A stretch of 64,000 nucleotides of DNA. Source: Panonychus citri (taxonomy: Eukaryota; Arthropoda; Arachnida; Trombidiformes; Tetranychidae). Positions 36,090 through 48,900 of this stretch are shown here, piece after piece. The notes under the pieces were generated by a model. That model saw only the letters and a list, made by a program, of their open reading frames with translations, made no database searches and was not told the origin of the DNA. The position numbers and the translations under genes were made by a program. The DNA lies in the NCBI RefSeq assembly GCF_014898815.1, contig NW_026515519.1:1-64000 (forward strand), in the 5' to 3' direction. The first letter of the stretch is position 1. The number at the start of each line of letters is the position of its first letter.

Positions 36090-37145
36090 TTAGCCAATTA
36101 ACGTTGATCGACGAATTAGTCCAAGGAACCAAAGTTTCTCTGATCGATGTCCGGTGGAATGGCTATTGGATAGAAGGCATCATAGCTATTATCTAAAGAG
36201 ATACATATTCCTTTCTTGTGCCTTTATTGATTGGAGACTCCGTTGATTCAACTGCTCGTTATATTGATAGACTATCTGTACAATCACTATCGATGAAAAA
36301 TTAGCAATAATTTCTATGCTCTTCGTTGTCTCATAACCATCAAAAAGCTTCAATCCATTAAGTGAATCATTAAGATCGGTTAAAGATTGTTGGGATGATC
36401 GAATCGATGACTTAACGGTTCCTACATCGACTGGTGATACGATTTCGGCTTCGTACATTCCTTGGCTGGATTCCAGGTTGTGAAACGAGCTGAAGCTCCC
36501 CAGACATCAGGTGATGCCAGGTAACGATATTGTGATGCGGAAGATTTAAGAGCTGAGGTATAGTCGCCTTTTCCAAAGACAATTAATTCACCAACAATTG
36601 CTATACGAATGATGTATTTGTCCTTACTGAGTCCCGAAAATTTATTTATTCACCATTAATGTAGATGGTATTCCTTTCCATTGATATTTCCTAAACTTGA
36701 TTTAAGGCCAATTCATTGATTTTTTGACGAACTGTTGATAAAAAAAACAATAAATAGTAAAACAGAAATTTGTCGCTAAAAAAGCAAGAACATTAAAATT
36801 TGCTAAATTAAACTAACCAATTGTTTTGAATAATATTAATAGTACATTTAAATTGTAGCATTAACTTGGCAAACTATTAAAATTAGTTCAATTTGGAAAC
36901 GAGTTGAAGTTTGAAGTAAATTGCGAATCTCAATTTGAGATTAATCTTCAAAAATCATTTAGGTCCATTGTAATGAGCAGTTTATTTGATTCCTTCAGGT
37001 AAAAAAATCGGAACAATTGAGCCCAAAACGAAGGACATCTGAACCTTTAGAAGTACCATAACAATTAAACCAAGATAATGGTTCACCATAATCAAGAGTT
37101 GGATTTGATGCACATAATTCAAGAGCATCTTGAATTGGTTAAAGA
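36090..37145 (-). pseudogene. decayed inverted remnant of the apolipophorin gene
   Basis: Four blocks match the apolipophorin gene in reverse complement and in collinear order. 36964-37145 matches about 29040-29140 (SSKGSDVLRFGLN region). 36655-36690 matches 30462-30492. 36335-36570 matches about 31080-31310 (MYEAEIVSPVDVGTVKSSIR region). 36090-36215 matches about 32830-32960 in the last exon. Long stretches between the blocks are deleted, and the matching parts carry many substitutions and stops. It lies at the outer end of the right arm of the cuticle duplication. The inversion therefore originally included the apolipophorin 3' half. Confidence 0.88.
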
Positions 37146-37149
37146 TGAG

Positions 37150-37851
37150 AAACCATTCAACAAACAACTAATTCCAATGGAAAAACTCAAAAAAGCCTCA
37201 TAGAAAAGAGGATAAGATGAATTTAAATAATCAACCAAAGACCAAAATAATTAACCGGTTGAAGAAAACAAAAACTAAGAAAATAGTAAATAAAGAGACC
37301 ACAAGGAATAAACCGGCTTAGTGTTTCTCTATGGCGTTGGCTGGAAACACTTTAGAAACACATTGGAAATGAAAGAGAAAATGTTTCACTAACAAATTCG
37401 ATTAATTGTACTAAAAAACTCTTCTAAATTGTTGAGAAAATTAAATTATTGTTAATTAATCGAAAAGAAAAGCAATTAAATCAAATTGTCTCCATGGTAA
37501 TGGATTAATAGTCCCATTCAATTCCGCCATTTTGCTGCTCCCGATCCATCGATTTTCTTATTCTACGCTCCCTCTTCCAGTTTCTTCTATTCTCCCTTAG
37601 TCTCCATCCCTTTTTCCTCTCCCTTTTCTCTCTCTCTCTTTCCATTACTCATTTTCTCTCTCTTTCTCCTTCTGTCTTGTGTGTTTTTTTCCATGTACAA
37701 ATTTTTGAATTGATTTTGTTGACAAAAATGTTCTTATTAATTAAATAATCATCTTTTTTTTTCTTCTTATTTAATTGTCAGTCAACTGTAATTATAATCA
37801 TTCTCTGATCATTTCAATTAATTTAACCTGACCATTGATTTTTATGTTAAC
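37150..37851 (+). other. intergenic region with CT-rich tract upstream of SCAF gene
   Basis: No gene is seen. 37560-37690 is pyrimidine-rich (ctctctctctctttcc type) and probably part of the promoter or 5' untranslated region of the following gene. Confidence 0.45.
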
Positions 37852-40800
37852 ATGGAATTGGTTCAAGCTTTTAATGCAGAGGTAAACATAATGTGTAGTC
37901 TTATTTTTGGCTGGTGTGTTTTCTTGCCTTTTACTTGGGTGACTTTGTTTCATTTTCATCTTTATTACTCACTGGTGGATTTCAGCATTCATTTGCTTTA
38001 TTTTATTCAGATTATTTGTTCTTCTTTGGAACATTTTTCTACCTTGTTCTTGGGAATGTTGATCTTTCAACTGTCACAAGAAAGTTAGCTGCGTGATACT
38101 CTGTTCTTTTCCTACATACTTCTCTCTCTCTCGCTCTTTCTCTGTTTCTCTTTCACTCTCATCTATCCATCTATTTATCTCTTTATCATGATTGTCATCT
38201 GGTTAAAAGATTATTCTTTGCTTGTCAAGCCTCGATTCGACTAATTTTTTGTGTTTATTGTTCAATCACAATCAATTCTATGTTACTCATGTTTATTGTT
38301 TTTCTTTTTTCTTCTTCTTATTTTCATTTACCTTTTTCCTCTCTACCATTCTAGCTCTCATCGCTCTATGAGGTTAAACCTCCCATCTCTAAGGCAAAGA
38401 TGAGCCAAATTACAAAAGTTGCCATTAAAGGGATTAAAATGTATAAACACATTGTTCAAAGCGTCGAAAGATTCATAGCAAAGGTATGAAGAATTTAATT
38501 CATGGTCATTCGTTTGTATTATTTATCAACTAACTGAAATTTTCTCTTTTTCATGTCTTCGTGTGGAAATTTTTTCTACTTTTATCACTTGTTATCTTTC
38601 GATTTTGCGAAAAAAAAATTGTTTCATCCTGTTGGAAATTGGAATATCTCAATCCAGTGTCGACCGGAATACAAAATACCCGGTTTATATGTGATCGACT
38701 CAATTGTCCGCCAATCAAGGCACCAATTTGGAGCTGAGAAAGATGTTTTCGGCCCAAGATTTACTAGAAATTTTAACCAAACATTTCAAAACCTTTTTTT
38801 AACTTGTCCACAAGAAGACAAGGTATTACACATATACATTACCTTTAATCTTAATTTTCAAGATTCATCTTCGATTCTGTTAAATTGGTCAAATTTATGC
38901 AGATCGAGATTCGATATCATTGAAATTTCTGTGAGAAATATCTTTATCTCTCATCAATACCCATCGATTTCAGTTATTTGTATAATTTACCAAATTAGGC
39001 AAAGTGCTTATTAGGTTTTAATGATTATTCTTTCTATTCTCTCTACAATAGCCAAAGATTGTGCGGGTATTGAACCTTGGCAACGGAATAATGTATTTTC
39101 TAGTGAGATTATCCAACCTCTACTAGATATGGCTAATCCAAACGCAAATTTAGGACAAATTAAGTATGAAGGTTCGCCTTCAGAAAGTGTTAACAACGAT
39201 CTACCAAGTGGTAGTAATAAAGCTGACTCTGATACAAATTTGGTGTTGAGTTTACACAAATTGGCAACTACATTAGGACTTGTCAACAATTCCAATAATG
39301 GTTCCAGTATCGGCGGGTCATCTGCTGGTGTTGTTGATTCTGGAGGTTCACAACAAAACGCCGTACGATTTGATAAGAAACTGTTAGATTTTGATTATAG
39401 TGAAGATGAAGATGACGATAAAAGTGAAACTCCAACTGAAGCTGAGCCACCAACAAGTGTTGCCTTAAACAATGAAGATGCCAATGCTAATCCCCTTGCC
39501 CTGAGTATGGCTCAAAACTTATTATCCAATCCAGAGCTTCTTAAGCGTTTACAACAAATGCAACAAAACATTCAACAACACCAGGATAATAATTCTCAGA
39601 TAAATAGTGGAAACGATCGAGATATATCGGACTCTTCCTTCATTTCATCAATCATCGATTCTAAACCAGCTTTTAGTTCACATCATGAGATCGATTCAAG
39701 TCATACCGATAACAATGCACCTAATAGAGATACTATGCAATCGGAGAAAGTTCCAACTGATACCTTCACTTACCCTCAAAATGTTATAAATCGTTTAAAT
39801 ACCCGGTTAGATCCTGTCATTTCTAGTGGACCTTTAGTTTATAATGAAGAGCCCGCTCCCTATCAATCCCGAATGGATCGAAACTATTCAAATGATAACA
39901 AACGTCATTACGATTATAATGGTCCAGAAAGAGATAATGATATGAATGCAAGATCTCGTTCACGGTCACCTCGTCGAAATTCAAGATTTCAAAGGTCTAG
40001 TTACCGGGACAAAGATGAAAGAGTTAAACGAAGCCGGTCTCGTTCTCCTTGGAGATCATCTAATGATAGTAGGAGAAACTATGAATCTCGTTCACCACGA
40101 GGTGGCCGAAGAGGCGATCGAATTAGTTTGTCACCTGATAGTAAAGAAAGAGAAAAGAACGAGAAAAGGAAAGGAAAGACGGCGACGAGGGTTACCACAA
40201 ATTAGAAAAGGTTTTCTTACAATTTGTAGCACAACTTTATGGTTAGGTCATGTTCCAAAGTTAGTATCAGAAGCCGATATTTCCAATACTTTTGGAGAGT
40301 TCGGAACTATCAACAGTATCGATGTAAGTAATTCTTATCTCATTTGAAATACTTTTTTTCGAGAAAATTATGAAAATTAATGTCAATTTTTTTCCTTCAG
40401 CTCATCCTCCCAGAGGTTGTGGATATGTTTGTATGAATCGTAGACAAGATGCTTACAGAGCATTGAATCAATTAAAAAATTTTAAACTTCATGGTAGCAC
40501 TATCAAGGTGTGTATTTGTTTATTGATTTTCCGATGACCGAATTTCATCAACTTTTCTTTTAATTAGATGGCTTGGGCTCCCGGCAAAGGCATGAAAGGC
40601 AAAAGTATAAAGATTGTTGGGATGTTGAGCTTGGCGCAAGTTACATTCCCTATGACAAACTTGATGATAATGTCGATATTGACTTGCTCGAAGATGGTGG
40701 TATGATCGATGAAGATACTGTACCAGAAAAATTGAAAGGTAAGTGTCAGAATTTGATGTTAAATTTTGATTAACTTTTGAAAAATTGAAACATAAATTAT

Positions 40801-41459
40801 TTTTATTTAAAAATTTCACAGAAATTAGAAATCGAAAAGCCAAAGAAAACGAGGAACGAATGATCCAAGTAGCAATGCTCACTCAACCATCGTTAATACC
40901 TGTGCCTTCAATGGTATCAGTTTCAACGCCGGTCCCAGCAGTTCCACCTACAGCCCTCCATTTAGCATACCACCTCCTTCAGGTATACCTCCTTCCAGTA
41001 TGCCACCCCAGGTTTGCCACTCCATCGGGTATTCCTCCACCCGGTATACCTCCTCCATCAGGTTTACCACCTCCATCAGGCATGCCACCACCAGGCATGC
41101 CTCCTCCAGGTATGCCTCCTCCATCAGGTATGCCGGCTCCATTTGGAATGCCTCCTCCAGGTATACCACCGCCGTCGGGTATACCGCCTCCTTCTGGTAA
41201 GCTTTAGTCTATTTACTCTACTTTTCACCTTTGTCTCTGATTTTAATGTCCAAATTTATCTCTCAAAGGTCTCGTTCCACCAGCTATGACACAACAACCT
41301 GTACCGACTTCGATGGCGCAGTCAGTTCTACCTGTTGGAATTCCACCACCACCACCACCACCTCAACCATTCGTTATTCCAGGTTCAACTAGTGTTCCTT
41401 TACGACCAATAATTTCCAATAATTATCGTCATAATTACTATAATATTCATATCAAATAA
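37852..41459 (+). CDS. SCAF8: SCAF4/SCAF8-like RNA polymerase II CTD-binding factor
   Basis: Eight exons: 37852-37881, 38355-38483, 38658-38822, 39052-40323, 40401-40507, 40568-40738, 40822-41196 and 41269-41459. Exons 1-4 encode a CTD-interacting domain: ELVQAFNAE, YEVKPPISKAKMSQITK, YKIPGLYVIDSIVRQSRHQF, then KIVRVLNL and WQRNNVFSSEIIQPLLDM. An acidic/glutamine-rich region and an SR stretch (RSRSRSPRR) follow. Then come an RRM (STTLWLGHVPKLVSEADI, GCGYVCMNRRQDAYRALNQL, MAWAPGKGMKGKSIKD, CWDVELGASYIPYDKL) and proline-rich PPPSGMPPPG repeats. Family members bind phosphorylated Pol II CTD and prevent early polyadenylation. Single-base losses break the frame at about 39083 (ctttgg to cttgg), 40175, 40402, 40607 and within the proline repeats. 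Confidence 0.92.
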
Positions 41460-43245
41460 CAATAACAATCATAATTAAATCTTTTATTACTTTTGAAACA
41501 ATTTCAAAAATTGTAGCAATTAAAAGCAACTTAATTAACATACCATGAATCTAATTAAATTAAGCTCCGATAGATTAATTTAATGTCTCATAGATTCAAA
41601 TCAAACTTTAATCCAATGATAATTTCAATCAATTAAGTTTTCTTTTTCTTCTAAAAACAAAACTCAATTGCGAAATCATTTAACTCCAAATTGATTTCAC
41701 CTTTATAACGTGTTGTTGATTAATAATAATTATTAATTTAGAAATTATTTATTAAATCAACTGATAATTAGAAACCAATCAAATATTTCAAATATACTAC
41801 TTTAAAGTGTATCTGAAAAAGTTGAAAACAAAATGATGGAAATTAAATTTCAATCAAAATAAAAGCATTTTGATTCTTGATAATATCGATCATTAATCAG
41901 CTTAATTGTTACCACAATTTCATCCATCCAATCAGTTAATTAGACAGAGACAAGAAAAAGAGACGAAATTAATCAATAAAATGAAGTTTCTCCCATTCTG
42001 TAGATGGCCTTACCTAGAATATCAAATTATCATCTCGACATTAGTTTCTCTCTTTCTCTCTTTCTCTTTGTCTCTCTAATTTTCATCCCTTTCTCTCTCT
42101 CTCTCTCACCATGATGATGATCATCTCTCTTCCTCCTTCCATAAAGTTGTTGTCACCAATTCCGAGGAAACATATGTTTTAATTATTATCAGAGTTTCTC
42201 ATCCAAAATAAATTTTTTCTTATTCTTTCAATTGAGTTTCTCTTTCAGTGTGAACCTTTTCTTCCTGTTCTTGATTCCATAGACTCTTAGTAATATTTTC
42301 CTATGTTAGTCTTTGGTTCTTTGACTGTGTCCACCTCGATTCTCAATTAGATGAACCGTTATAATTTATAAATCGTTTTCTCTTTTTCTTTTTCATCAAA
42401 TAGTGAAAATTAAGGATTAACCATGATTTTGTTCTGGTGACAATTAACAACCTAAATTACCATTGGAATAATTAAAGATCAATTAATTGCTGCTTCTTTT
42501 CACCATAGACAATGATTGCTTTTCATCTGCTGGTCAATTTTGTACTTCCCAATGTAAAATAATTCAGGTATGTTATTGTTACCTTGATATTAACTGAAAA
42601 CCACTGGTCATTATTGTATTGCTTTTTTTTATAATACTTAATCTTAATTGAAATACTCAATTAGTTTGATTCAAACCCCTTGCTGATTGATTGGAAATGA
42701 CAATCAACAATTGGGTTACAATTCCCTATGTTGAAGTAAAACGATTTCTCTTGTTAAATAGTAATCAAAAATTTCTTTCATCTCCTTAATCATTTATTCT
42801 TGATTGAGAATTAAATGTTTACCTGTTTCATTGTTTTCTCAATGATTAACTTTAATTACTATTAACTTCATCTCCTGTTTCTCTCATTAATTTCATCTTC
42901 CTTTTAACTTGTTTATCTTCTTGTCTATCTTTTATCTTCCCTGCAACAGGTATCTACTATTGACAAGGTTAATTTTGACATTGTATCAACCTAATTGGAG
43001 TATAAAGGGACCAATAAACAGTGACAATCAATAAAATACAAAACAATCAACTAATAAACGAAGAGATAAAAAGAGAATAGTGAAAACGAATCAAAAAATT
43101 GCCAAAAAAATCACTTCAACTGCCAACACTTGACAATACTTACTCGATTGATTGTTGTTACTTTTTTTTACTTCATCTTATTTGTCAATATTATCAATTT
43201 GAGTGATCAAAATCAAGGCCTGATATTAAAAGAATCGATTGGTTA
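41460..43245 (+). other. intergenic region and Rab27 5' flank
   Basis: 1.8 kb without recognised coding sequence. CT-rich microsatellite DNA lies at 42045-42110. A possible non-coding leader exon of Rab27 sits near 42956-42968 (caacag before it, gttaat after). The last 200 bases (from 43046) are the part copied at 11605-12584. Confidence 0.45.
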
Positions 43246-44033
43246 ATGATGACCGGAAAAAATCAACTTCCCAATCATAGCCCTTCGGCTCCTGATTATG
43301 ATTATTTGATTAAATTTTTGTCTCTTGGTGATTCGGGAGTGGGTAAGACAAGTTTCCTTTACCAATATACTGATGGTTCATTTGATGGTAAATTTATATC
43401 AACCGTTGGAATTGATTTCAGGGAGAAAAGAGTTGTAAGTTAATTGCTTGTTTTAATCATAGTTACGATTGTTTTCTTAACCAATGTAACATTAGTTAAT
43501 CAATTGTTTCAATTTTCTTAATCAGGTTTATAAGCCACAAAATTTAGACGGAGTTTCAAGGAGAAGTCAACGGATTCACCTTCAACTATGGGACACTGCA
43601 GGTCAAGAAAGGTTTGTAATGAAAGGAAAACAATTAACTTGATAAAATTTTGATTCTAATTGTGAAAAATTTACTATCAATCAACAGATTTCGTAGTTTA
43701 ACAACGGCTTTTTTTCGTGATGCAATGGGCTTCATTTTGATCTTCGATATAACAAGTGAACAATCATTTATCAATATTCGTGGTTGGTTAGATCAATTAA
43801 AGACTCATGCTTATTGTAACGATCCCGATGTAATACTTTGTGGTAATAAGGTTGATCTATTTGAGAAACGAGTTGTTTCCGAGGAACGAGCTAAACAAGA
43901 GGCACAAAAATATGGGTGAGCAATTAAGTCTCAACAATTAAAACTAATCACTTTCAATAGAAACTTTTTCATTGAATAAATAGTGATCATTTGTATTCAC
44001 ATTAACTGTTATTATTTTATGACAGATGGAAAA
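43046..44033 (+). repeat. source copy of the Rab27 inverted duplication
   Basis: The intact region whose reverse complement appears at 11605-12584. It spans the Rab27 5' flank to part of intron 3. Confidence 0.88.
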
Positions 44034-44535
44034 CATTATAAGGATAAGTTAGTTCAGTGAGACTCAAATCAAACAATAGCTCATCAAAGTTAATTAATTA
44101 CAGTGTTAACCCATTTGATTAATACACTTGATCATCATCAAAACAATATTTCAATTGGAGTAGCAATTTAAACACTTTCATGGTGAAAGCTACTATGTTA
44201 ATCAACAATTTGACTGATTGTCCATTATTTTCAAACAAAAAATTAACTCAGCAATTGTTGCCTTAAGCTTCAGTGTTAATTTAGTCTTAATTGTTTAATT
44301 GTTGGCTGTTATTTGTATCAATAGGCTTCCTTATTTCGAAACCAGTGCCGCGACTGGTTTGAATGTGGCCAAAGCGATCGACACCTTATTAGATCTTGTT
44401 ATGGTTCGGATGCAACGAGTGGTCGAAAGTAGTTTATTCCTGTCAACACGGGCGCTGACGGGAAATTGCGGGTCGACCTTAAAATTGGAAGAGGACGACG
44501 AATCCAAATCTAAATCATCTTGTTCTTCGTGTTGA
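43246..44535 (+). CDS. Rab27: Rab27 small GTPase
   Basis: A secretory-granule Rab GTPase of 237 residues in four exons (43246-43434, 43526-43611, 43688-43915, 44325-44535) with all phases consistent and no frame break. GDSGVGKTS is the P-loop. [13 protein letters not shown] is the effector region and shows the Rab27-specific REKRVVY and [42 protein letters not shown] and ETSA are the remaining nucleotide-binding motifs. The tail ends SCSSC, a two-cysteine geranylgeranylation end. The insertion between strands two and three ([12 protein letters not shown]) is also typical of Rab27. Two ATGs occur in tandem at the start. A partial inverted copy lies at 11.7-12.4 kb. Confidence 0.96.
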
Positions 44536-46413
44536 TTAACCTGGTTCTTGGTGCCTTGAACAATTTAATTTGATCACTTTTATCATCATCATACATCTTA
44601 AGTGGTCAATTTAAAACTCCGACAATAATATAAACAGAAAAAGTTAAACCATAAACACAAATCGTATTTAATTATTGGATTAATTTTCTCTCTATCGACA
44701 AAAATAAATGGAAATCAAACAAATCAACATGGACCAAATGATCGTGATTTTTTAATTACAAAAATCAAAACACAATTAACATTCTTCATCAACTATATTG
44801 ATTGTAATCATTTCTAATATTTAAAATGATCAGTTGATTGATATGATTATAATCATTGACTTTTGAACAAATCTGTTAATCAAATAATGGCCTCAAATTT
44901 TAAGACATTTCATTCAAATCAAATCAAATCAAATCAAATTAAATCAGTTTAATTACCTATCAAGAGTTATCAAGTCAATCAAATTTAATCAACTGGTCTA
45001 AATGGTGAACTTGATTTGATTAAATTAATTGTTTCTCCATCTCGTTGACAGTTAAATTTTTTCCCCTTTCAAATTTATTTCTAGTCCAAAATGTGAATCA
45101 ATTAATTAATCACAGAGAAATTTACTAATGACTAAATGAATTATTATTCTGTATATAAATAAAGTCAATTAATTGAACAAATTGATTTAATTGTTTTCAG
45201 TTTTCTGTTGTGATTGTTAAGTTAAATTGATAACAATCAGCTAACAATTAGTTGTAATTAACAAACTTCCGTTAGTTTGCCTTCAAATAGGTAATTCAGT
45301 TACTTAATCAATTAACTTTCACCTTTACCGTTTTCACTTGTGATTAACGACAATTACGTGCACCAATTATCAATAGAATCTTAATTAGTTGATTAGTTAA
45401 TTAAAACAAGTTATGGTTCAATTGAATGAATTGAGTTGATTTGTAACTGACAAGTTTGATTGTTTCGATTATTCTGGAAGTTAAGCACTTATTACAATCT
45501 AAAATTTTTATTGTATTATTTTGTATATTTTTAACTACTGAAAGTGATTAAGAAGATTGAGACAATTTAAATTATAGCTTTAAAAGGAAATTTGAGTGAA
45601 AAATAAATGTTCTAGGCTCTTTCGAATTCGTGAAAAGTGCTTTTTGTCGAATTTTGAGTTTAAGTTCGAATTTTCGAAAACTCAGAGAATTTTTCGAAAA
45701 AACTTAGGCTCACATATAAAATTAGAACCCTTTTAAATTTGAATACTGAAAAAAAATTGAAATCAGATCAGTTTTCTGGCAATTATTTAATTATAAATTC
45801 ACCTAACTCTGCGTGGTCCAACCTATTATGTAAATTGATTGATTAAAGACTCAACAGTGAAATTGAATCAGAATTAGATTCAAATGTAATTAGATTGAGT
45901 CATGCTAGGGAATAGAAAGAAGGTGTGATGTAGAGAGAAAATCGAAAAGGCGATTGTTACGGTTGCATCGGCAGAGAAAAAAGTTACCTGAGTTCCGAAT
46001 GGAGACCAGTTGATGATCTTCCATCCTCTTCTCTTTCTCTGTTTCGTATTCTTTCTCAATTTTGTATTAATTTCAATAGATTATTGACAATTTAACTTTT
46101 CTTCGACTAATCATCAACCAAATCATCAAATTTCTTCGTTGTTTTTTTTACTCGATTCTCATTTTATCTGATTATAAATTGTTGGCTTTAATTTGGAAGC
46201 CATGTTAAGACGACAATTAATCCTCTATTAATTTGAATAGATTATTTTGATAACCAATAGTTTCAAAGTAATTTAATCACATCCAATCAATGGACTGATC
46301 TCAGGTTTAGTCTCAAATTGCTCAAGCATAATAATCAAATATGATCAAGGGATTTCTGAGCAATTGTTAAGTTGATGGATTGATAACTTTTTTGAAAATA
46401 CTTAATTAGTGAT
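44536..46413. other. gene-free stretch between Rab27 and RFT1
   Basis: About 1.9 kb of AT-rich DNA with no exon recognised. It contains an aaatc pentamer array at about 44913-44948 and a ttcgaa-rich patch at 45625-45715. Confidence 0.45.
44913..44948 (+). repeat. AAATC pentanucleotide array
   Basis: Five to six tandem aaatc units with one variant near the end. Confidence 0.75.
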
Positions 46414-46812
46414 TTATTGTTTTTTGAGTTTTTTGGGCTTGATGAATTTAAAAAGTATCTTAAATAAAGGGATTTGATCCATCATTGCAATGGCATTCGG
46501 TTCATTACAATAGATTATGATTGAGATTAAAAAGAAAAGTAATCCACCAAAGATTACATGGATTATCGAGTCAGTCCAATTGGAACAGCATAAAGTTGTC
46601 TAGAATAGCGGAAATTAAGAATAGAAATTAATTTGATTGATTGATTTTTTCTAAAAGAATAATTTGAGCTAAATTACCTCTGATAATCGAGTTAATCCAA
46701 AAATAATACCGCTTGCGGCAAGAACTTTGCGGTGTGGAAAAATTCCCACCAGCGGGTTCTCTTGTTTTTGACTTAGTACGCATTCGATGATGAATTTGAA
46801 GCTGAAATGATT

Positions 46813-46867
<55 letters not shown>

Positions 46868-48531
46868 AGATTTAGAAATTATGAGGATCGTAATTAGAAA
46901 ATATTTTTTCTTTCAATTCACCTGAAAATTATACGACAAATCATATTGATACAATTTGCAAGGATTAAACCAGTTGCACCGATAATTGATGTAGTAGATG
47001 CAATGATTAAATAAACGACTGAAAATCCAATTAGCCAAACATTAAATCTATCAATTTGATCCTTAGACATCACAGCGAAGGTAAAAGTTTCACTAACACC
47101 GTTGATTGCTATTAAATAAATGTAGAAACAGTGACAACGCATCAATGTTATGGCCAAACCTCGACCAAGGTGTTTGTCATTGTAAATTTTCAACGCCAAT
47201 TGTGAGTAGTTGAATCCAAAAACAAAGATAATTAAGCCACAAAGTGACATCAATTTAAACAAATCTCTCAGTGTGTCCATAGCAATTTTGTACTTTTTAC
47301 GATCTTGCTTTGCGTGTTTTCCTCGGACAATCAGTTTACCGAAAAGTATATAAGCACTTTCCTCGATTGGCTGGAAAATGAAACGGGCAGCAAGAGATCC
47401 TAAATTGTTGACAATATCGAAAATTCCTTGTTCTTCAAAGGTCATTGGATTAAGAAACGTCATGATGAACTTTTCTCCTTCAGTGAGAAATTGTTTGATG
47501 ATTGTTTGTGAAAAGAAGCTAAAATTTAGTTTAAGAAGATTTGAATCAATGAGAGGCTGTAAAAGGAGAAAATAGAAAATTAAAAATAACTCAGAATATT
47601 AAATTAATAGAAATCAATTACCTGAGCATTTCGATCGGGAAAGTAATGACTATAAGGCAGATCAAGATTGAGCTTGAAGGCAAAGTAAGTGTGATACATG
47701 AATGTCAACGCAATAGACGAAATTAAAAGGGAAAATAGAAAAATTATCACAGCACTAGAGGGATAACTTTGGACGAAAAGAGCCATAACAAAGCATCTTA
47801 TGATCAGCGAAATGGCTTCGATGTTGATCCTAATCTTGACGTGATTCTGAAGTTGACAATAAATAAACATTGGCTCTGAGATCATTTCGATGGCAACAAT
47901 GATGGGCATGAAAAGAACAGCAAAACGGTATCCAAAAGCTTGATCATCATCTGGTTGCTCAACCCAATTTAACCAAATATAAGAAAGACCATAGCCAAAA
48001 ATAAACGTTGTGATGATACTAAAAATAGAAGAGGAAAAAAAAGACAATAAGAACGAGAGCAAAAGATGATGAGTTGTAATTAGAGATAATAATGGAAAAA
48101 AAGGGTTCATCATGGAAGAGTAAAAAATCTTGAGAAGATTTTAGAAAAATTTAGCAAATTAAGTGAATAACAGACTAACTTTAACCAAATTAAATTAACT
48201 AGAGCGGGCCAACGATGTGATTTAGCTTCACTTATGCAAACCCTTCTCATCGGTTCCCGGCTGATAAATTGTGTTGTTGTGTAAAGTAAAAGTAGCCTAA
48301 CATTGATTACACCCAAAGTGTAAGCCGAAATATATCGGAGAATATAAATATTCAAAATGAACGTTAAAATACGTGTAGAAATCTGTAAATAGATAAAAAA
48401 AAATTAGAGCACAAGAGACAATTAATATGAAATGTTTATGTTAGCAAAGAAAAGTGAATAAAATAAATCACCTGAAAGACGATGTTAAAAGATGCATGTC
48501 TCATAGCATCCGAGACCAGAGTAGAACTCAT
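46414..48531 (-). CDS. RFT1: RFT1 homologue, ER membrane glycolipid protein
   Basis: A multi-pass ER protein needed for N-glycosylation (historically the Man5GlcNAc2-PP-dolichol flippase). Six exons on the minus strand: 48472-48531, 48180-48382, 47622-48018, 46922-47556, 46678-46801 and 46414-46599. Their lengths sum to 1,605, giving 534 residues against 541 in human, with every phase consistent. Signatures are ILRYISAYTLGVINVRLLLL, FISREPMRRVCI, a PxE..YI.FGKLIVRGK stretch, IIFVFGFNYSQLALKIY, INGVSETFTFAVMSKDQIDR and GLILANCINMICRI. The start MSSTLVSDAMRHASFNIVFQ matches the family start. Intact, unlike several neighbours. Divergent from the calbindin gene 370 bases away. Confidence 0.95.
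46811..46863 (+). repeat. (GA)n microsatellite in RFT1 intron
   Basis: About 26 GA units. On the RFT1 strand it is a CT tract lying just before the 3' splice site of exon 5, so it acts as an unusually long pyrimidine tract. Confidence 0.9.
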
Positions 48532-48900
48532 TTTCAGTCACACTAATAACAAAAGTTATTACTAAAAAAAAGAATAACAATCACATGAATATAATTAATT
48601 TAATTAACTAAAACAAAGAGTAACAAAAAATTTAATCACAATCACAACAAAAATAAAAAAGAATCTGAGTTTCAGTGAATATAAAAAAGGCCACCAGATG
48701 GAGCCACCATCAAGAAGAAAAGTAAACAAATAAAAATTGGTAACTAAGGTTTTCATTTATTTGTTACAATTGAACGAGTGGAAATCTATTTAATTTATTG
48801 ATTACTGATTAGCGTAATTGCTTTACGTTTCAATTGTTTTAGTGTTTTTAAAGTATTTTTCTTTTCTCTTTTTGATGATGTCAACTTGTTTTGAGAGAAA
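48532..48900. promoter_or_regulatory. shared intergenic region of RFT1 and calbindin
   Basis: 370 bases between two divergent start codons, presumably holding both promoters and 5' leaders. No specific motif is assigned. Confidence 0.5.

Noticed and set aside
37852..38088. Read-through protein from the SCAF8 start codon
   Set aside because: After ten codons the gene splices at a gtaaac donor. The continuing text is intronic and the CID domain resumes at 38355.
45625..45715. ttcgaa-rich patch as a hairpin or non-coding RNA
   Set aside because: Partial inverted matches are imperfect and no consistent fold could be drawn by eye.
46811..46863. CRISPR or regulatory array
   Set aside because: It is a simple dinucleotide microsatellite in an intron of a eukaryotic gene.
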